Assembly: GCF_011068285.1 (NCBI RefSeq)
Contig: NZ_CP049616.1
Location: 2,460,501-2,524,500, forward strand
DNA: 64,000 bases
Origin: Flagellimonas oceani
GTDB taxonomy: Bacteria > Bacteroidota > Bacteroidia > Flavobacteriales > Flavobacteriaceae
Direction of reading: 5' to 3'
Shown here: one piece after another, positions 1 to 10,521 of the stretch
Position numbering within the stretch: position 1 is the stretch's first letter
Layout of the letters: each line of letters starts with the position of its first letter
Notes under the pieces: generated by a model
What the model was told of the DNA's origin: nothing
Database searches by the model: none
What the model saw: only the letters and a program-made list of their open reading frames with translations
Made by a program: the position numbers and the translations under genes

Positions 1-2
1 TG

Positions 3-347
3 GCCACCGAACCCAAAAAGGACAAAAGGCTTAAAATACCCCGCATCAGTTCCGAGGATATTGAGTTTCTAGAACAGGAAATGGACCGAATGAACGAGGA
101 ACTTCCTGAAATGACACATTTTATTCTCCCTGGCGGGCACACCACCGTGTCATACTGTCATATTGCCAGAACGGTTTGCCGCCGAGGCGAACGCATGATC
201 TCCTATTTACACGAGAACGAGCCAGTTCCCGATAATTTGCTTTCCTATATTAATCGACTTTCCGATTACCTGTTTGTTCTGGCACGCAAATTGTCCAAGG
301 ATTTAAATGCTCAAGAGGTCAAGTGGATTCCTGAGAAGTTGGACTGA
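3..347 (+). CDS. Cob(I)yrinic acid a,c-diamide adenosyltransferase, PduO type (3' part)
   Basis: Adenosylates cob(I)alamin using ATP to make the coenzyme form of B12. The reading frame is open from the first bases of the window, so the gene starts outside it; only about 114 C-terminal residues are present. They carry the typical C-terminal half of the PduO/MMAB family: FILPGG, then the helix with CHIARTVCRRGER, and the closing stretch INRLSDYLFVLAR, which lines the B12/ATP site in this family. The N-terminal ATP-binding loop is not in the window. An internal ATG at 81 is not the real start. Product AdoCbl would serve methylmalonyl-CoA mutase, whose chaperone MeaB is encoded at 10522. Confidence 0.92.
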   Translation, partial: ATEPKKDKRLKIPRISSEDIEFLEQEMDRMNEELPEMTHFILPGGHTTVSYCHIARTVCRRGERMISYLHENEPVPDNLLSYINRLSDYLFVLARKLSKDLNAQEVKWIPEKLD

Positions 348-415
348 CAAAATCGTTTTTTTATCCTAAATGTTTTGTCAACAATAAAATAATTTTTAAA
401 TAATAGTGTTTTTAC

Positions 416-445
416 TTGGCAGATTGGGTTTAAAAATTATTTTTG
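416..445 (+). promoter_or_regulatory. Bacteroidota-type promoter of the DUF2795 gene
   Basis: TTG at 416-418, a 19-base spacer, and TATTTTTG-type element (TAnnTTTG) at 438-445. This fits the flavobacterial -33/-7 consensus in sequence and spacing. Transcription would begin near 452, about 20 bases before the ATG at 473. It is the only promoter here where both elements fit well. Confidence 0.6.
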
Positions 446-472
446 CAAAAAATTTAAAATCAAACCGTTACT

Positions 473-697
473 ATGTACTGGACTTTAGAATTAGCTTCAT
501 ATTTAAGTGATGCGCCTTGGCCAGCAACCAAAGACGAACTGATAGATTATGCGATTCGTACAGGAGCGCCGTTGGAAGTTGTAGAGAATTTGCAATCGAT
601 GGAAGAAGAAGGGGGCGAGATATACGAGTCCATCGAAGAGATTTGGCCGGATTATCCCACCGAGGAAGATTACCTCTGGAACGAGGATGAATATTAG
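473..697 (+). CDS. DUF2795 family protein
   Basis: A 74-residue acidic cytoplasmic protein of unknown function. The core WPATKDELIDYAIRTGAP matches the short DUF2795 helical domain, which is widespread in bacteria, and the tail is rich in Glu, Asp and Tyr. It has its own promoter at 416-445 and a terminator at 721-747, so it is monocistronic, placed just before secA. Reverse-strand frames across the same bases are shadows without family features. Function cannot be inferred from the context. Confidence 0.85.
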   Translation: MYWTLELASYLSDAPWPATKDELIDYAIRTGAPLEVVENLQSMEEEGGEIYESIEEIWPDYPTEEDYLWNEDEY

Positions 698-720
698 ATC
701 CCAAAAGCACAAACCAAGTT

Positions 721-747
721 AAAAAGTCTCTTTTGAGGCTTTTTTTT
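721..747 (+). terminator. Rho-independent terminator after the DUF2795 gene
   Basis: Stem AAAAAGTCTC (721-730) pairs with GAGGCTTTTT (735-744) with one G-T pair and a four-base loop, followed by a T run to 747. It lies between the DUF2795 stop and secA and argues against the TTG at 746 as the secA start. Confidence 0.8.
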
Positions 748-832
748 GTGTAATTTTGACAGCCTAGCCGAAGAATTCCATCGTAATCCCATCAATGGAA
801 CGGCTTTTGACAATCAAAAGAAAAAACATTTC

Positions 833-4195
<3,363 letters not shown>

Positions 4196-4215
4196 ACCCC
4201 ATCCAATACAAACGC

Positions 4216-4248
4216 AAAGTGGCAGTTATTAAAGCTGCCACTTTTTTT
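4216..4248 (+). terminator. Terminator after secA
   Basis: AAAGTGGCAG pairs with CTGCCACTTT around a short A/T-rich loop and is followed by a T run. Strong intrinsic terminator closing the secA transcript. Confidence 0.85.
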
Positions 4249-4298
4249 ATATCAAAAACATAGTTAGATTTACACCGTAAAACACCCCATTAAGCAAC

Positions 4299-4330
4299 TC
4301 TATCACACCGCTCAACCTTTTTGTGATAGA
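4299..4330 (+). promoter_or_regulatory. Perfect 9-base inverted repeat upstream of the histidine kinase gene
   Basis: TCTATCACA at 4299-4307 and TGTGATAGA at 4322-4330 are perfect inverted copies separated by 14 bases, ending 20 bases before the ATG at 4351. No T run follows, so it is not a terminator. It could be an operator for a dimeric regulator or a leader hairpin; which is unknown. Confidence 0.4.
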
Positions 4331-4350
4331 GGCATATTCACACGCAGCAT

Positions 4351-5571
4351 ATGAAAAGTCCTGGTAAGGATACATATAGGATAAAAGACAAAGTTACTTT
4401 GATACTAAAGGTAAATTACAATTCTTCCTTCTTTGCTGCCATCTTTGGGTTGGTGTGTTACTTCTTTTTGGGCATAGATGGCGTCATTCCCTATACTTTT
4501 TGGGGCTACGCAGCCATCAATCTATTGAACACCCTTCTTTATAAACAACATGAAAAATTGGTGCTCACCTATAACCTCACTTCCATCTTGTCCATGTTGG
4601 GAGCCATTGTGATTACCCTCTACAGTGGAGGAATAGAAAGCCCGTTCGTTTTTGTTCTGGCCATAATAGTATTTGCCGGTTATGTGACCACAAGGGTCTT
4701 CGGACAATTGTACCTTATACTGAATTTGGCCGTTCTTACGCTCTTATTTTTGTATGACACAGGGGATTTCAAGATTTCCGAAAATACGATCCCATTGGAG
4801 TCCCGCGACTGGTTCGCTTATTTGAGTGCCCTTTTTGCTGTTTATCTGCTGGGAGGAGTTTTTGGCAAAAACCTGCTGAGCGCCCACCACAGATTGTACA
4901 AGTCCCGTAATGAAATCCAGGAACGTATCGATGAAAAAGAGATACTCCTAAAAGAAGTGCACCATCGTGTAAAAAATAACCTCCAGACCGTTTCAAGTCT
5001 TTTGAGCCTTCAATCGCGCTCAATTGATGACAGCAAAATCAGCAACATTATAAAAAGCAGTCAAAACAGGGTGGTATCCATGGCCATGGTACACGAAATG
5101 CTCTACAAACGGGATGACTATCTATCAAAAATTGAACTGAAACCCTATGTTCAAGAATTGTGCGATTATTTGGTCCGGTCCGTTAAAGGCAGTGTAAACG
5201 ATGTAAAAGTCAATCTCGATATCAACAATTACAAGTTGAGTATAGATACCGTGATTCCCTTGGGTCTAATCATCAACGAAACCATCACCAATGCCCTAAA
5301 ATATGGAATCGCCGAGATTCCGGACGGCGAAATACATGTCTCCGTAGAAAAAATTGATGACAACCGTTACCGAATGCACCTCGGGGACAATGGCATTGGA
5401 TACTCGGAGGAAATAAACCCGAAAACCTCCAATTCGCTTGGGCTAAAGCTTATCTACAACTTGGCACGACAGCTCAGGGGCACCATTACCAGGGACTACG
5501 ATAAAAAAGGCACACACTACACCATTGAGTTCGAAGAGGTGATAGAACAGTTCAATTCCGTAGATCAATAA
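4351..5571 (+). CDS. Membrane sensor histidine kinase, HisKA_2 family
   Basis: A 406-residue two-component sensor kinase. Residues about 20-180 form six or so membrane segments without an obvious periplasmic ligand domain. A short helix leads to the HisKA_2 dimerisation domain with the phosphoacceptor motif EVHHRVKNNLQTVSSLL (His204/205). The ATPase domain follows: N box INETITNALKYGI, DNGIGY, and SLGLKLI near the end. No receiver domain is fused and no response regulator gene is adjacent, so its partner is elsewhere; HisKA_2 kinases often phosphorylate LytTR or output-less regulators. The inverted repeat at 4299-4330 may control it. Confidence 0.9.
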   Translation: MKSPGKDTYRIKDKVTLILKVNYNSSFFAAIFGLVCYFFLGIDGVIPYTFWGYAAINLLNTLLYKQHEKLVLTYNLTSILSMLGAIVITLYSGGIESPFVFVLAIIVFAGYVTTRVFGQLYLILNLAVLTLLFLYDTGDFKISENTIPLESRDWFAYLSALFAVYLLGGVFGKNLLSAHHRLYKSRNEIQERIDEKEILLKEVHHRVKNNLQTVSSLLSLQSRSIDDSKISNIIKSSQNRVVSMAMVHEMLYKRDDYLSKIELKPYVQELCDYLVRSVKGSVNDVKVNLDINNYKLSIDTVIPLGLIINETITNALKYGIAEIPDGEIHVSVEKIDDNRYRMHLGDNGIGYSEEINPKTSNSLGLKLIYNLARQLRGTITRDYDKKGTHYTIEFEEVIEQFNSVDQ

Positions 5572-5594
5572 GCGGCCAGCTATTTACCTTCCCT

Positions 5595-5624
5595 AAAAAA
5601 GGAAAGGCCGGTTTGCACCGACCT
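5595..5624 (-). terminator. Terminator of the minus-strand small-protein transcript
   Basis: On the minus strand AGGTCGG pairs with CCGGCCT (one G-T pair) around TGCAAA, then TTCCTTTTTT follows. It lies past the stop of the 31-codon frame at 5660-5755, placing that frame inside the transcript of the exported protein at 5758-5994. Confidence 0.6.
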
Positions 5625-5659
5625 CTTGTATTAACCTATTCCAATATAAACTTAAACCT

Positions 5660-5755
5660 CTAAAATTTTCTTTGCCTAAAGGAGAACGCTATGCTTGCCA
5701 GAACAAAGGCAACACTTAGCGACAGCACAAAAGGTATCAGCACATCCAATAGCAT
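5660..5755 (-). CDS. Candidate 31-residue membrane microprotein
   Basis: An ATG at 5755 opens 31 codons ending in TAG at 5660. The peptide starts MLLDVLIPFVLSLSVAFV, continues as one hydrophobic helix to about residue 24, and ends in a basic tail (FRQRKF). The start lies two bases after the TAA of the upstream exported protein gene, allowing translational coupling, and a minus-strand terminator follows at 5595-5624. One membrane segment with a positive C-terminal tail is typical of bacterial small membrane proteins. I recognise no family, and without conservation data it could be chance. Confidence 0.4.
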   Translation of the reverse strand: MLLDVLIPFVLSLSVAFVLASIAFSFRQRKF

Positions 5756-5757
5756 AA

Positions 5758-5994
5758 TTAAGCCAACTTTGCACCGTCCCTTTTAGTTTTAAAAGAAAGC
5801 TCTTTTTTGATAAGGGAGTTCTTGAACTTGTAAAGTCTGGCCGTTTTTCTATCCTTTTTGATGGTTTGATTGAAATCAACCTTCAACTCAACACCCATGG
5901 AAATGGCATCCACTTTGGCCTCTTTGGAAATATCTTGGGCAGAAGCCATAGTTCCGAAAAAAGTTATTGCGATGATGGTGAAAATTGTCTTCAT
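5758..5994 (-). CDS. Small exported hypothetical protein
   Basis: A 78-residue protein with a signal peptide (MKTIFTIIAITFFGTMASAQ) and a mature part of about 58 residues rich in Lys and Asp. No domain is recognised. The signal peptide is convincing: basic start, hydrophobic core, ASAQ cleavage site, the form usual in flavobacterial exported proteins. The charged mature part (DRKTARLYKFKNSLIKK) suggests a soluble periplasmic protein. It probably shares its message with the 31-codon frame at 5660-5755. Confidence 0.65.
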   Translation of the reverse strand: MKTIFTIIAITFFGTMASAQDISKEAKVDAISMGVELKVDFNQTIKKDRKTARLYKFKNSLIKKELSFKTKRDGAKLA

Positions 5995-6398
5995 TTGTTC
6001 TTTTTGTTTTACGATGTAAAAGTACTTTCACCTGCAACCCCGACTCGATTTCAATCGCTCAATGACACTTTTCTGTCGGTGAATAAATTTTTATCGGTTA
6101 AAGTGTTTTTTATCGACGACTAACGTTTTTGGTGACAAAAACAACATACCGAACGCATGTGCATTTCATCGATAATCCACTTTGCAGTTCATCTGTAACC
6201 TACTGAAAGGCAATAATTTATTTGTAAGAAAAAGATTATATGCATGTAATCCAACTTGAGTGATTACCGGTTGTTTCCTACGTTTTTGATACTCCGCCAA
6301 TGCTGGCGTTCAATCCGTCCAATACACGATGATTAACATTTTTTAACGGCCATCCAAGTAATTGTTGGTATCTTATTGCTACTAAACAAAAAACTAAA
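5995..6398. other. 404-base intergenic region, divergent promoters expected
   Basis: No credible coding frame. It separates the divergent small exported protein gene and msrA. Two perfect hairpins are visible: GTTTTTG/CAAAAAC at 6125-6142 with a GTGA tetraloop, and GTAATC/GATTAC at 6246-6267 with a 10-base loop. No exact TAnnTTTG element faces msrA. The second inverted repeat lies about 130 bases before the msrA start and could be an operator. Confidence 0.4.
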
Positions 6399-7094
6399 AT
6401 GATAAGCGTGAGAACTCCATTTTTAATTCTACTGTTTCTGGCATCGATAAGTTGCCAACTCAAGAACAAATCCGACAAGCAAGAAGTTGCCCAAAAGGAA
6501 GAACCGGACACACATATGGCAACCAAATTGAGCGCAGAGCAGCTCCAAGAATATGAGACCGCTTATTTTGCCAGCGGGTGCTTTTGGTGCGTGGAGGCCA
6601 TTTTTGAGAGCGTAAAGGGTGTTAAGGAAGTGTACTCCGGATATTCCGGCGGTTCGGAGAAAAACCCGACCTACGAAGAGGTATCCTATGGTAGGACCAG
6701 CCATGCAGAAGCCGTGGAGGTCTATTATGACCCTAATGTTATATCCTTTAGGCAATTGGTACAGGTATTCTTTGGCTCGCACGACCCCACTACCCTCAAC
6801 AGGCAGGGACCGGACAAGGGAACCCAGTACCGTTCCATCGCTTTTTATAAAAACGACAAGGAAAAGAAAATCATTCAGGATTATATTGACCTTCTGAAAA
6901 CGGAAAATGCCTATGGAGACCGCACCATTGTAACGGAAGTGACCCCTTTCAAAAAATTCTACATGGCGGAGGAATATCATCAGGATTACGAAAAGCGAAA
7001 TCCCAATAACAGTTATATCAGAAATGTATCTATTCCTAGATTAAATCGTTTCAAAGAAAACTTTAAGTCCTACCTAAAAGAAGATGCACACTAA
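6399..7094 (+). CDS. msrA: Peptide methionine (S)-S-oxide reductase MsrA, predicted lipoprotein
   Basis: Reduces the S form of methionine sulfoxide in oxidised proteins. The 231-residue product begins with a lipoprotein-type signal (LLFLASISC, Cys19) and a polar linker, so this copy should act outside the cytoplasm on envelope proteins. The catalytic motif GCFWCVEAIFE places the nucleophile at Cys61. SGYSGG and GRTSHAEAVEVYYDP are family landmarks, and the C-terminal YHQDY is present. No MsrB domain is fused. The lipobox has Ser at -3, which is less usual. Monocistronic; the next gene is convergent. Confidence 0.95.
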   Translation: MISVRTPFLILLFLASISCQLKNKSDKQEVAQKEEPDTHMATKLSAEQLQEYETAYFASGCFWCVEAIFESVKGVKEVYSGYSGGSEKNPTYEEVSYGRTSHAEAVEVYYDPNVISFRQLVQVFFGSHDPTTLNRQGPDKGTQYRSIAFYKNDKEKKIIQDYIDLLKTENAYGDRTIVTEVTPFKKFYMAEEYHQDYEKRNPNNSYIRNVSIPRLNRFKENFKSYLKEDAH

Positions 7095-7176
7095 AAATAG
7101 CCGGGCAGGTGCTGGTCGTTGAAGAGTGATATTGACCAATAATGGTTTGGGGGCTTGGGAGACCCAGAGAAACAAG

Positions 7177-8634
7177 CTAGTTCTTTAGAACCACCTCGCT
7201 GTACTTGGAGTTGATCTTGATGGTTTTTCCATCATTTTTACTGATGTTGTAACCGGTATGTAAATTGCCACCTTGGTTTTTGGTCGATGTCAATTTCAAA
7301 GCTTTTGGGTATTGAAAACCTGATGTAGTCTCGTTTACGGAAATAACATAAGGGGTTTCGGGCAGTTTACAATCCAGTTCCCCATTCTCAACGGATATAT
7401 CGATGGTATTGAACCCATTGGATACCTCACCAATGTTCAGCACCCCAAAATTGTTTGTTACAAAAGCCTTTCCCACAACCTTTCCAATGACCACATTGGA
7501 CGATACCGAGTTCAACTTTAGCTGCTTAACCTCCTTTAAATTGACTTTGTCCGAGTAATCGGTCCTGAGGCTGCCATAATTCCAATTTTGCACCACCACC
7601 GGCGAATACGATACACGGATATCCGTATTGGCACCGTCAATGGTAGAGGCAAGCAAGCTTGCGTAGGACAAGCTTGCATTGATGTTCTTGGCATTTTCCG
7701 CCAATTTTACCTCACCGTGGCGTACATTCATTTTTACCTTGATGTACTTTGGCATTTTGATGATGATCCGTTTTTTGACCTTATACTCCTTATGTTTTCC
7801 ATCAGATGAGAAATAAAATACGTTGGGGCTGCCATGAATGGTCCTTACCTCTTCCCGCAGTTGCTTTCTTAGTTCGGCCTGCTCCTCCCTGATCTCAGCT
7901 TGCTGTGCGCGGATTTCTTCACGTTGTTCCCTGAGTCTTTCGTGCATTTCTTCCCTCACTTTTTCCCGTTCTTCCCTGATCTTTTCCCGTTCGCCCCTAA
8001 GCTCTTCCCTACGGGCCTCACGTTCCTCAGCCATTTTCTCCATCTCCTCGCCCCATTTCTCAAAGCGCTCCTTGTATTCCTTGTCAAAGGTTTTATCGAA
8101 CTCCTTTTTCCATTCTTTCATGTACTTGTCCCCATCCTTTTTATAGGCATCGAAATCAAAATCTATGGGGGGTAAAGGAGGCAATGGAGGCATCGAGGGC
8201 ATTACCGCAATCTCAGGGATTTCAATTTCGGGAATCTCCGGAATCTCAACACTCGCAATGATCTCTGCCACCGATGGCATGTCCGGTATATCAATGTTCA
8301 CCGTTCTAAAATCGTAAGAATATGGAGCAGAACCTTCGGTACTGACTTCAATCTCTTTGCTATTCCCCATAATTTTTACCAAATCCTTGTCCAGATAAGA
8401 ATCCGCTTCCTTTTGGTCCACACCTTCCAGTTCGATTACGGCAGTGATTTCCACTTGGTCATTATCCCAAGTTTCAAATTCGATATCCGCATAACTGGTG
8501 TTGATGTTCAGTTCTGTGTCCTTATTGACATTGAAGGTTTCCTTGTAGGTTTTGGACTTCTCCTGCGCATGGCCGGTAAACCCGACCAGGGCAAGGAGCA
8601 ATCCGCTACACAATATTTGATGATTCCTGTTCAT
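7177..8634 (-). CDS. Exported DUF4097-like protein interrupted by a charged helix
   Basis: A 485-residue exported protein, third gene of the sigma-factor operon. A signal peptide ends near residue 23 (GHAQ). Residues about 40-110 are beta-rich (NINTSYADIEFETWDNDQVE), like DUF4097 beta-helix proteins. Residues 118-158 are a Pro/Glu/Ile tract (IPEIPEIEIPEI, PPLPPLPPI). Residues about 165-265 are almost all Glu, Arg, Lys and Gln and should form a long single helix or coiled coil. Residues 285-485 return to beta repeats. Its start overlaps the preceding gene by 29 bases. It could be an envelope sensor or output of the sigma system; function unknown. Confidence 0.75.
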   Translation of the reverse strand: MNRNHQILCSGLLLALVGFTGHAQEKSKTYKETFNVNKDTELNINTSYADIEFETWDNDQVEITAVIELEGVDQKEADSYLDKDLVKIMGNSKEIEVSTEGSAPYSYDFRTVNIDIPDMPSVAEIIASVEIPEIPEIEIPEIAVMPSMPPLPPLPPIDFDFDAYKKDGDKYMKEWKKEFDKTFDKEYKERFEKWGEEMEKMAEEREARREELRGEREKIREEREKVREEMHERLREQREEIRAQQAEIREEQAELRKQLREEVRTIHGSPNVFYFSSDGKHKEYKVKKRIIIKMPKYIKVKMNVRHGEVKLAENAKNINASLSYASLLASTIDGANTDIRVSYSPVVVQNWNYGSLRTDYSDKVNLKEVKQLKLNSVSSNVVIGKVVGKAFVTNNFGVLNIGEVSNGFNTIDISVENGELDCKLPETPYVISVNETTSGFQYPKALKLTSTKNQGGNLHTGYNISKNDGKTIKINSKYSEVVLKN

Positions 8635-9208
8635 TTTTTGATGATTTTAATTGATTCAACTTTGATTTTAATTTTTGCAACAACTGTAAACGTAGCTGTA
8701 GGTTATTGATGAGCGCGCTTATGGTCTGATCGTTGGGACCCAACTCGTTCAACTCCTGATTCAGCTTTAGGTATTCCTTGTTCAGCTCCGCCAACCGGTC
8801 CATATAACTGTCCACAAGCTCCTTGTTTCCGGGGTCACCGGCCAGTTCGGACAACTGTATGTTGATATTGGTGGTATAGTATGTTTCAATCTTTTTGAGG
8901 TCTGGAGATAAATCTCCCAATGAAATACCCTGGGACCCTCTACTTGGGTTCTCCCTGTCCACCACGGTTATTTTTTCATCGGGATCAACCGTACCTCCAT
9001 TACTGTTGAAATAATAAATGAACAATCCTACTGCTACCACGACCGAAGCCGCTATCTGCATCCAAAGGGAAATGACCTTCTTTTTGGGAGGGTCGTTGGG
9101 CAACTCCTCTTCCAGCTTCGCGAAAAAGCGGTCTTCATGCCCCTCTTTCATCTTGAAGCGTTTTTCCTCTCTTTCCTTTTCAAACAATTCCCTAAGATCA
9201 CGTGCCAT
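8606..9208 (-). CDS. Single-pass membrane protein, probable anti-sigma factor
   Basis: A 200-residue protein encoded directly after an ECF sigma gene (11-base overlap) and before the DUF4097-like gene (29-base overlap). The N-terminal about 45 residues are charged and cytoplasmic (LRELFEKEREEKRFKM...). One membrane helix lies near residues 46-66 (LWMQIAASVVVAVGLFIYYF). The periplasmic part is largely helical and Leu/Gln/Asn rich (LNKEYLKLNQELNELG). The topology and position fit an anti-sigma factor, but no zinc-binding (ZAS) motif is seen, so the role rests on context. Confidence 0.7.
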   Translation of the reverse strand: MARDLRELFEKEREEKRFKMKEGHEDRFFAKLEEELPNDPPKKKVISLWMQIAASVVVAVGLFIYYFNSNGGTVDPDEKITVVDRENPSRGSQGISLGDLSPDLKKIETYYTTNINIQLSELAGDPGNKELVDSYMDRLAELNKEYLKLNQELNELGPNDQTISALINNLQLRLQLLQKLKSKLNQLKSSKNEQESSNIV

Positions 9209-9734
9209 AAGCCAAATCTTTTAGTTTTTCTTTTAATTGTGCCTTTCCTCGAAGCAATCGGGTCCGAGAAGCCGTTTCGGTTATTCCCAGTATTTCAGAA
9301 ATTTCCGAATGGTCGTACCCCTCCACCAAGAACAATTGCACTACATATCTATATTTTTGGGGCAGTTCCTCGATGGCCTCTTTCACTTGTTCCATGGAGA
9401 TTCCTTCCTCAACCGACCAATCATCGTCTTCCGCCACCTGCAAGTAACTTTCATTCAGTTCCACTGTTCGTTGGTGCTTCGACTTTAAAAAATCGATACT
9501 ACCGTTCACAACAATCCTTTTCAACCAGGCCCCGAACGTCACATCTCCCTTAAACTGCCCTATCCGCTGAAACGCTTTTATAAAGGAATCTTGGAGTACA
9601 TCCTCGGCATCATCAGAATTTTTCAAAAACCTCATGGCCACACAAAACATACCATCGCAATACTGACGGTACAGTTGCATTTGAGCCTGGCGGTCGTTCG
9701 CCTTGCACTTTTCTACAAGCTCTATATGGAGCAC
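9198..9734 (-). CDS. ECF-type RNA polymerase sigma factor
   Basis: A 178-residue group IV sigma factor. Region 2 includes FCVAMRFLKNSDDAEDVLQDSF and region 4 the helix-turn-helix YDHSEISEILGITETASRTRL. Between them lies the usual short acidic linker. It heads a three-gene operon with overlapping junctions (probable anti-sigma protein, exported DUF4097-like protein), so the three are likely co-regulated and functionally tied. A perfect 10-base palindrome, GCAACGTTGC, sits at 9791-9800, about 60 bases before the start, and could take part in control. The stimulus is unknown. Confidence 0.93.
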   Translation of the reverse strand: MLHIELVEKCKANDRQAQMQLYRQYCDGMFCVAMRFLKNSDDAEDVLQDSFIKAFQRIGQFKGDVTFGAWLKRIVVNGSIDFLKSKHQRTVELNESYLQVAEDDDWSVEEGISMEQVKEAIEELPQKYRYVVQLFLVEGYDHSEISEILGITETASRTRLLRGKAQLKEKLKDLAYGT

Positions 9735-9830
9735 ACTCGGTTCTATGTCTGGTTTTTTAGTTGTTCTGTATTAAGGACGATGCAAAAAAAGCAACGTTGC
9801 AAATTAGTGCGTTTTTGGCGCATTTTTAAC

Positions 9831-9862
9831 AAAAAAAGCCCCGTTGAAAAATCAACAGAGCT
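9831..9862 (-). terminator. Terminator after ohr
   Basis: On the minus strand AGCTCTGTTGA pairs with TCAACGGGGCT (two G-T pairs) around TTTT, then seven T. It lies just past the ohr stop at 9885. Confidence 0.8.
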
Positions 9863-9884
9863 CATTTTTAAGAAGTTAAATCGA

Positions 9885-10310
9885 TTATTCGTCCAATAAT
9901 AGATTTAGGTGCACCGTAATATTATCACGGGTCGCCTTGCTATATGGGCACATTTCATGTGCTTCGTTGATAATGGTCTCCCCCATTTTCTTATCTACCG
10001 TTGGCAAGTACGTATCCAAGGTAACCTCCAAGAAAAATCCATCGTCCTCTTTATTAAAGGCAACTATGGCCGTAACACTAAAATCTCCGAGATCATCAAT
10101 ATCGTGATTTTTGGCAACGGCTTCCACCGCACCTGCATAACAAGTGGAGTAGGCAGCAGCAAAAAGTTCTTCAGGATTGGTGGATTTCGGGTCCGGTTTC
10201 CCTTTAGAATTTGGCATTGAAATAGGTAAATCCAAAACGCCATCTTCGCTCTTCACGTGTCCGGATCTTCCTCCTGTATTAGTGGCCTTGGCCTCAAAAA
10301 TAGTTTTCAT
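9885..10310 (-). CDS. ohr: Organic hydroperoxide resistance protein, Ohr subfamily of OsmC
   Basis: Thiol peroxidase that detoxifies organic and lipid hydroperoxides in the cytoplasm. The 141-residue length fits Ohr. The reactive cysteine is Cys57 (AAYSTCYAGAVE), the resolving cysteine Cys121 (EMCPYSKATRDN), and the helper Arg15 and Glu48 (NPEELFAAAY) are in place. Ohr and OsmC are close relatives; the DLPISMPNSKG strand and the CPYSKATR ending favour Ohr. It is a single-gene unit with its own terminator. No OhrR-type regulator gene is next to it. Confidence 0.95.
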   Translation of the reverse strand: MKTIFEAKATNTGGRSGHVKSEDGVLDLPISMPNSKGKPDPKSTNPEELFAAAYSTCYAGAVEAVAKNHDIDDLGDFSVTAIVAFNKEDDGFFLEVTLDTYLPTVDKKMGETIINEAHEMCPYSKATRDNITVHLNLLLDE

Positions 10311-10521
10311 CTTTTAAATGTTTATAGGTTCATAAAATCGGCATTCCTTATGATGACCGATTATTAAATGAATAAGGTACCAATTTGCTAGCGGAAGTAC
10401 ACTTTAACAGATATTAAATTTTTGTGAAATGGATGGTTAAAAATGAAGGTGCAAAACCAAGCAAAGTCCCAACAAACCCGTAAAATCTTTATAAATTCGT
10501 ATAAACTGATGAACCGTACGC

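Noticed and set aside
746..832. SecA start at the TTG at 746, 29 codons upstream of the ATG
   Set aside because: The TTG lies in the T run of the preceding terminator and the added residues are not SecA-like; the ATG at 833 gives the usual N-terminus.
7838..8175. Ser- and Phe-rich plus-strand frames opposite the DUF4097-like gene
   Set aside because: Their composition is the complement of the Glu/Arg codon repeats of the charged helix.
9018..9553. Plus-strand frames opposite the sigma factor and membrane protein genes
   Set aside because: Shadow frames of two well supported genes, with no family features of their own.
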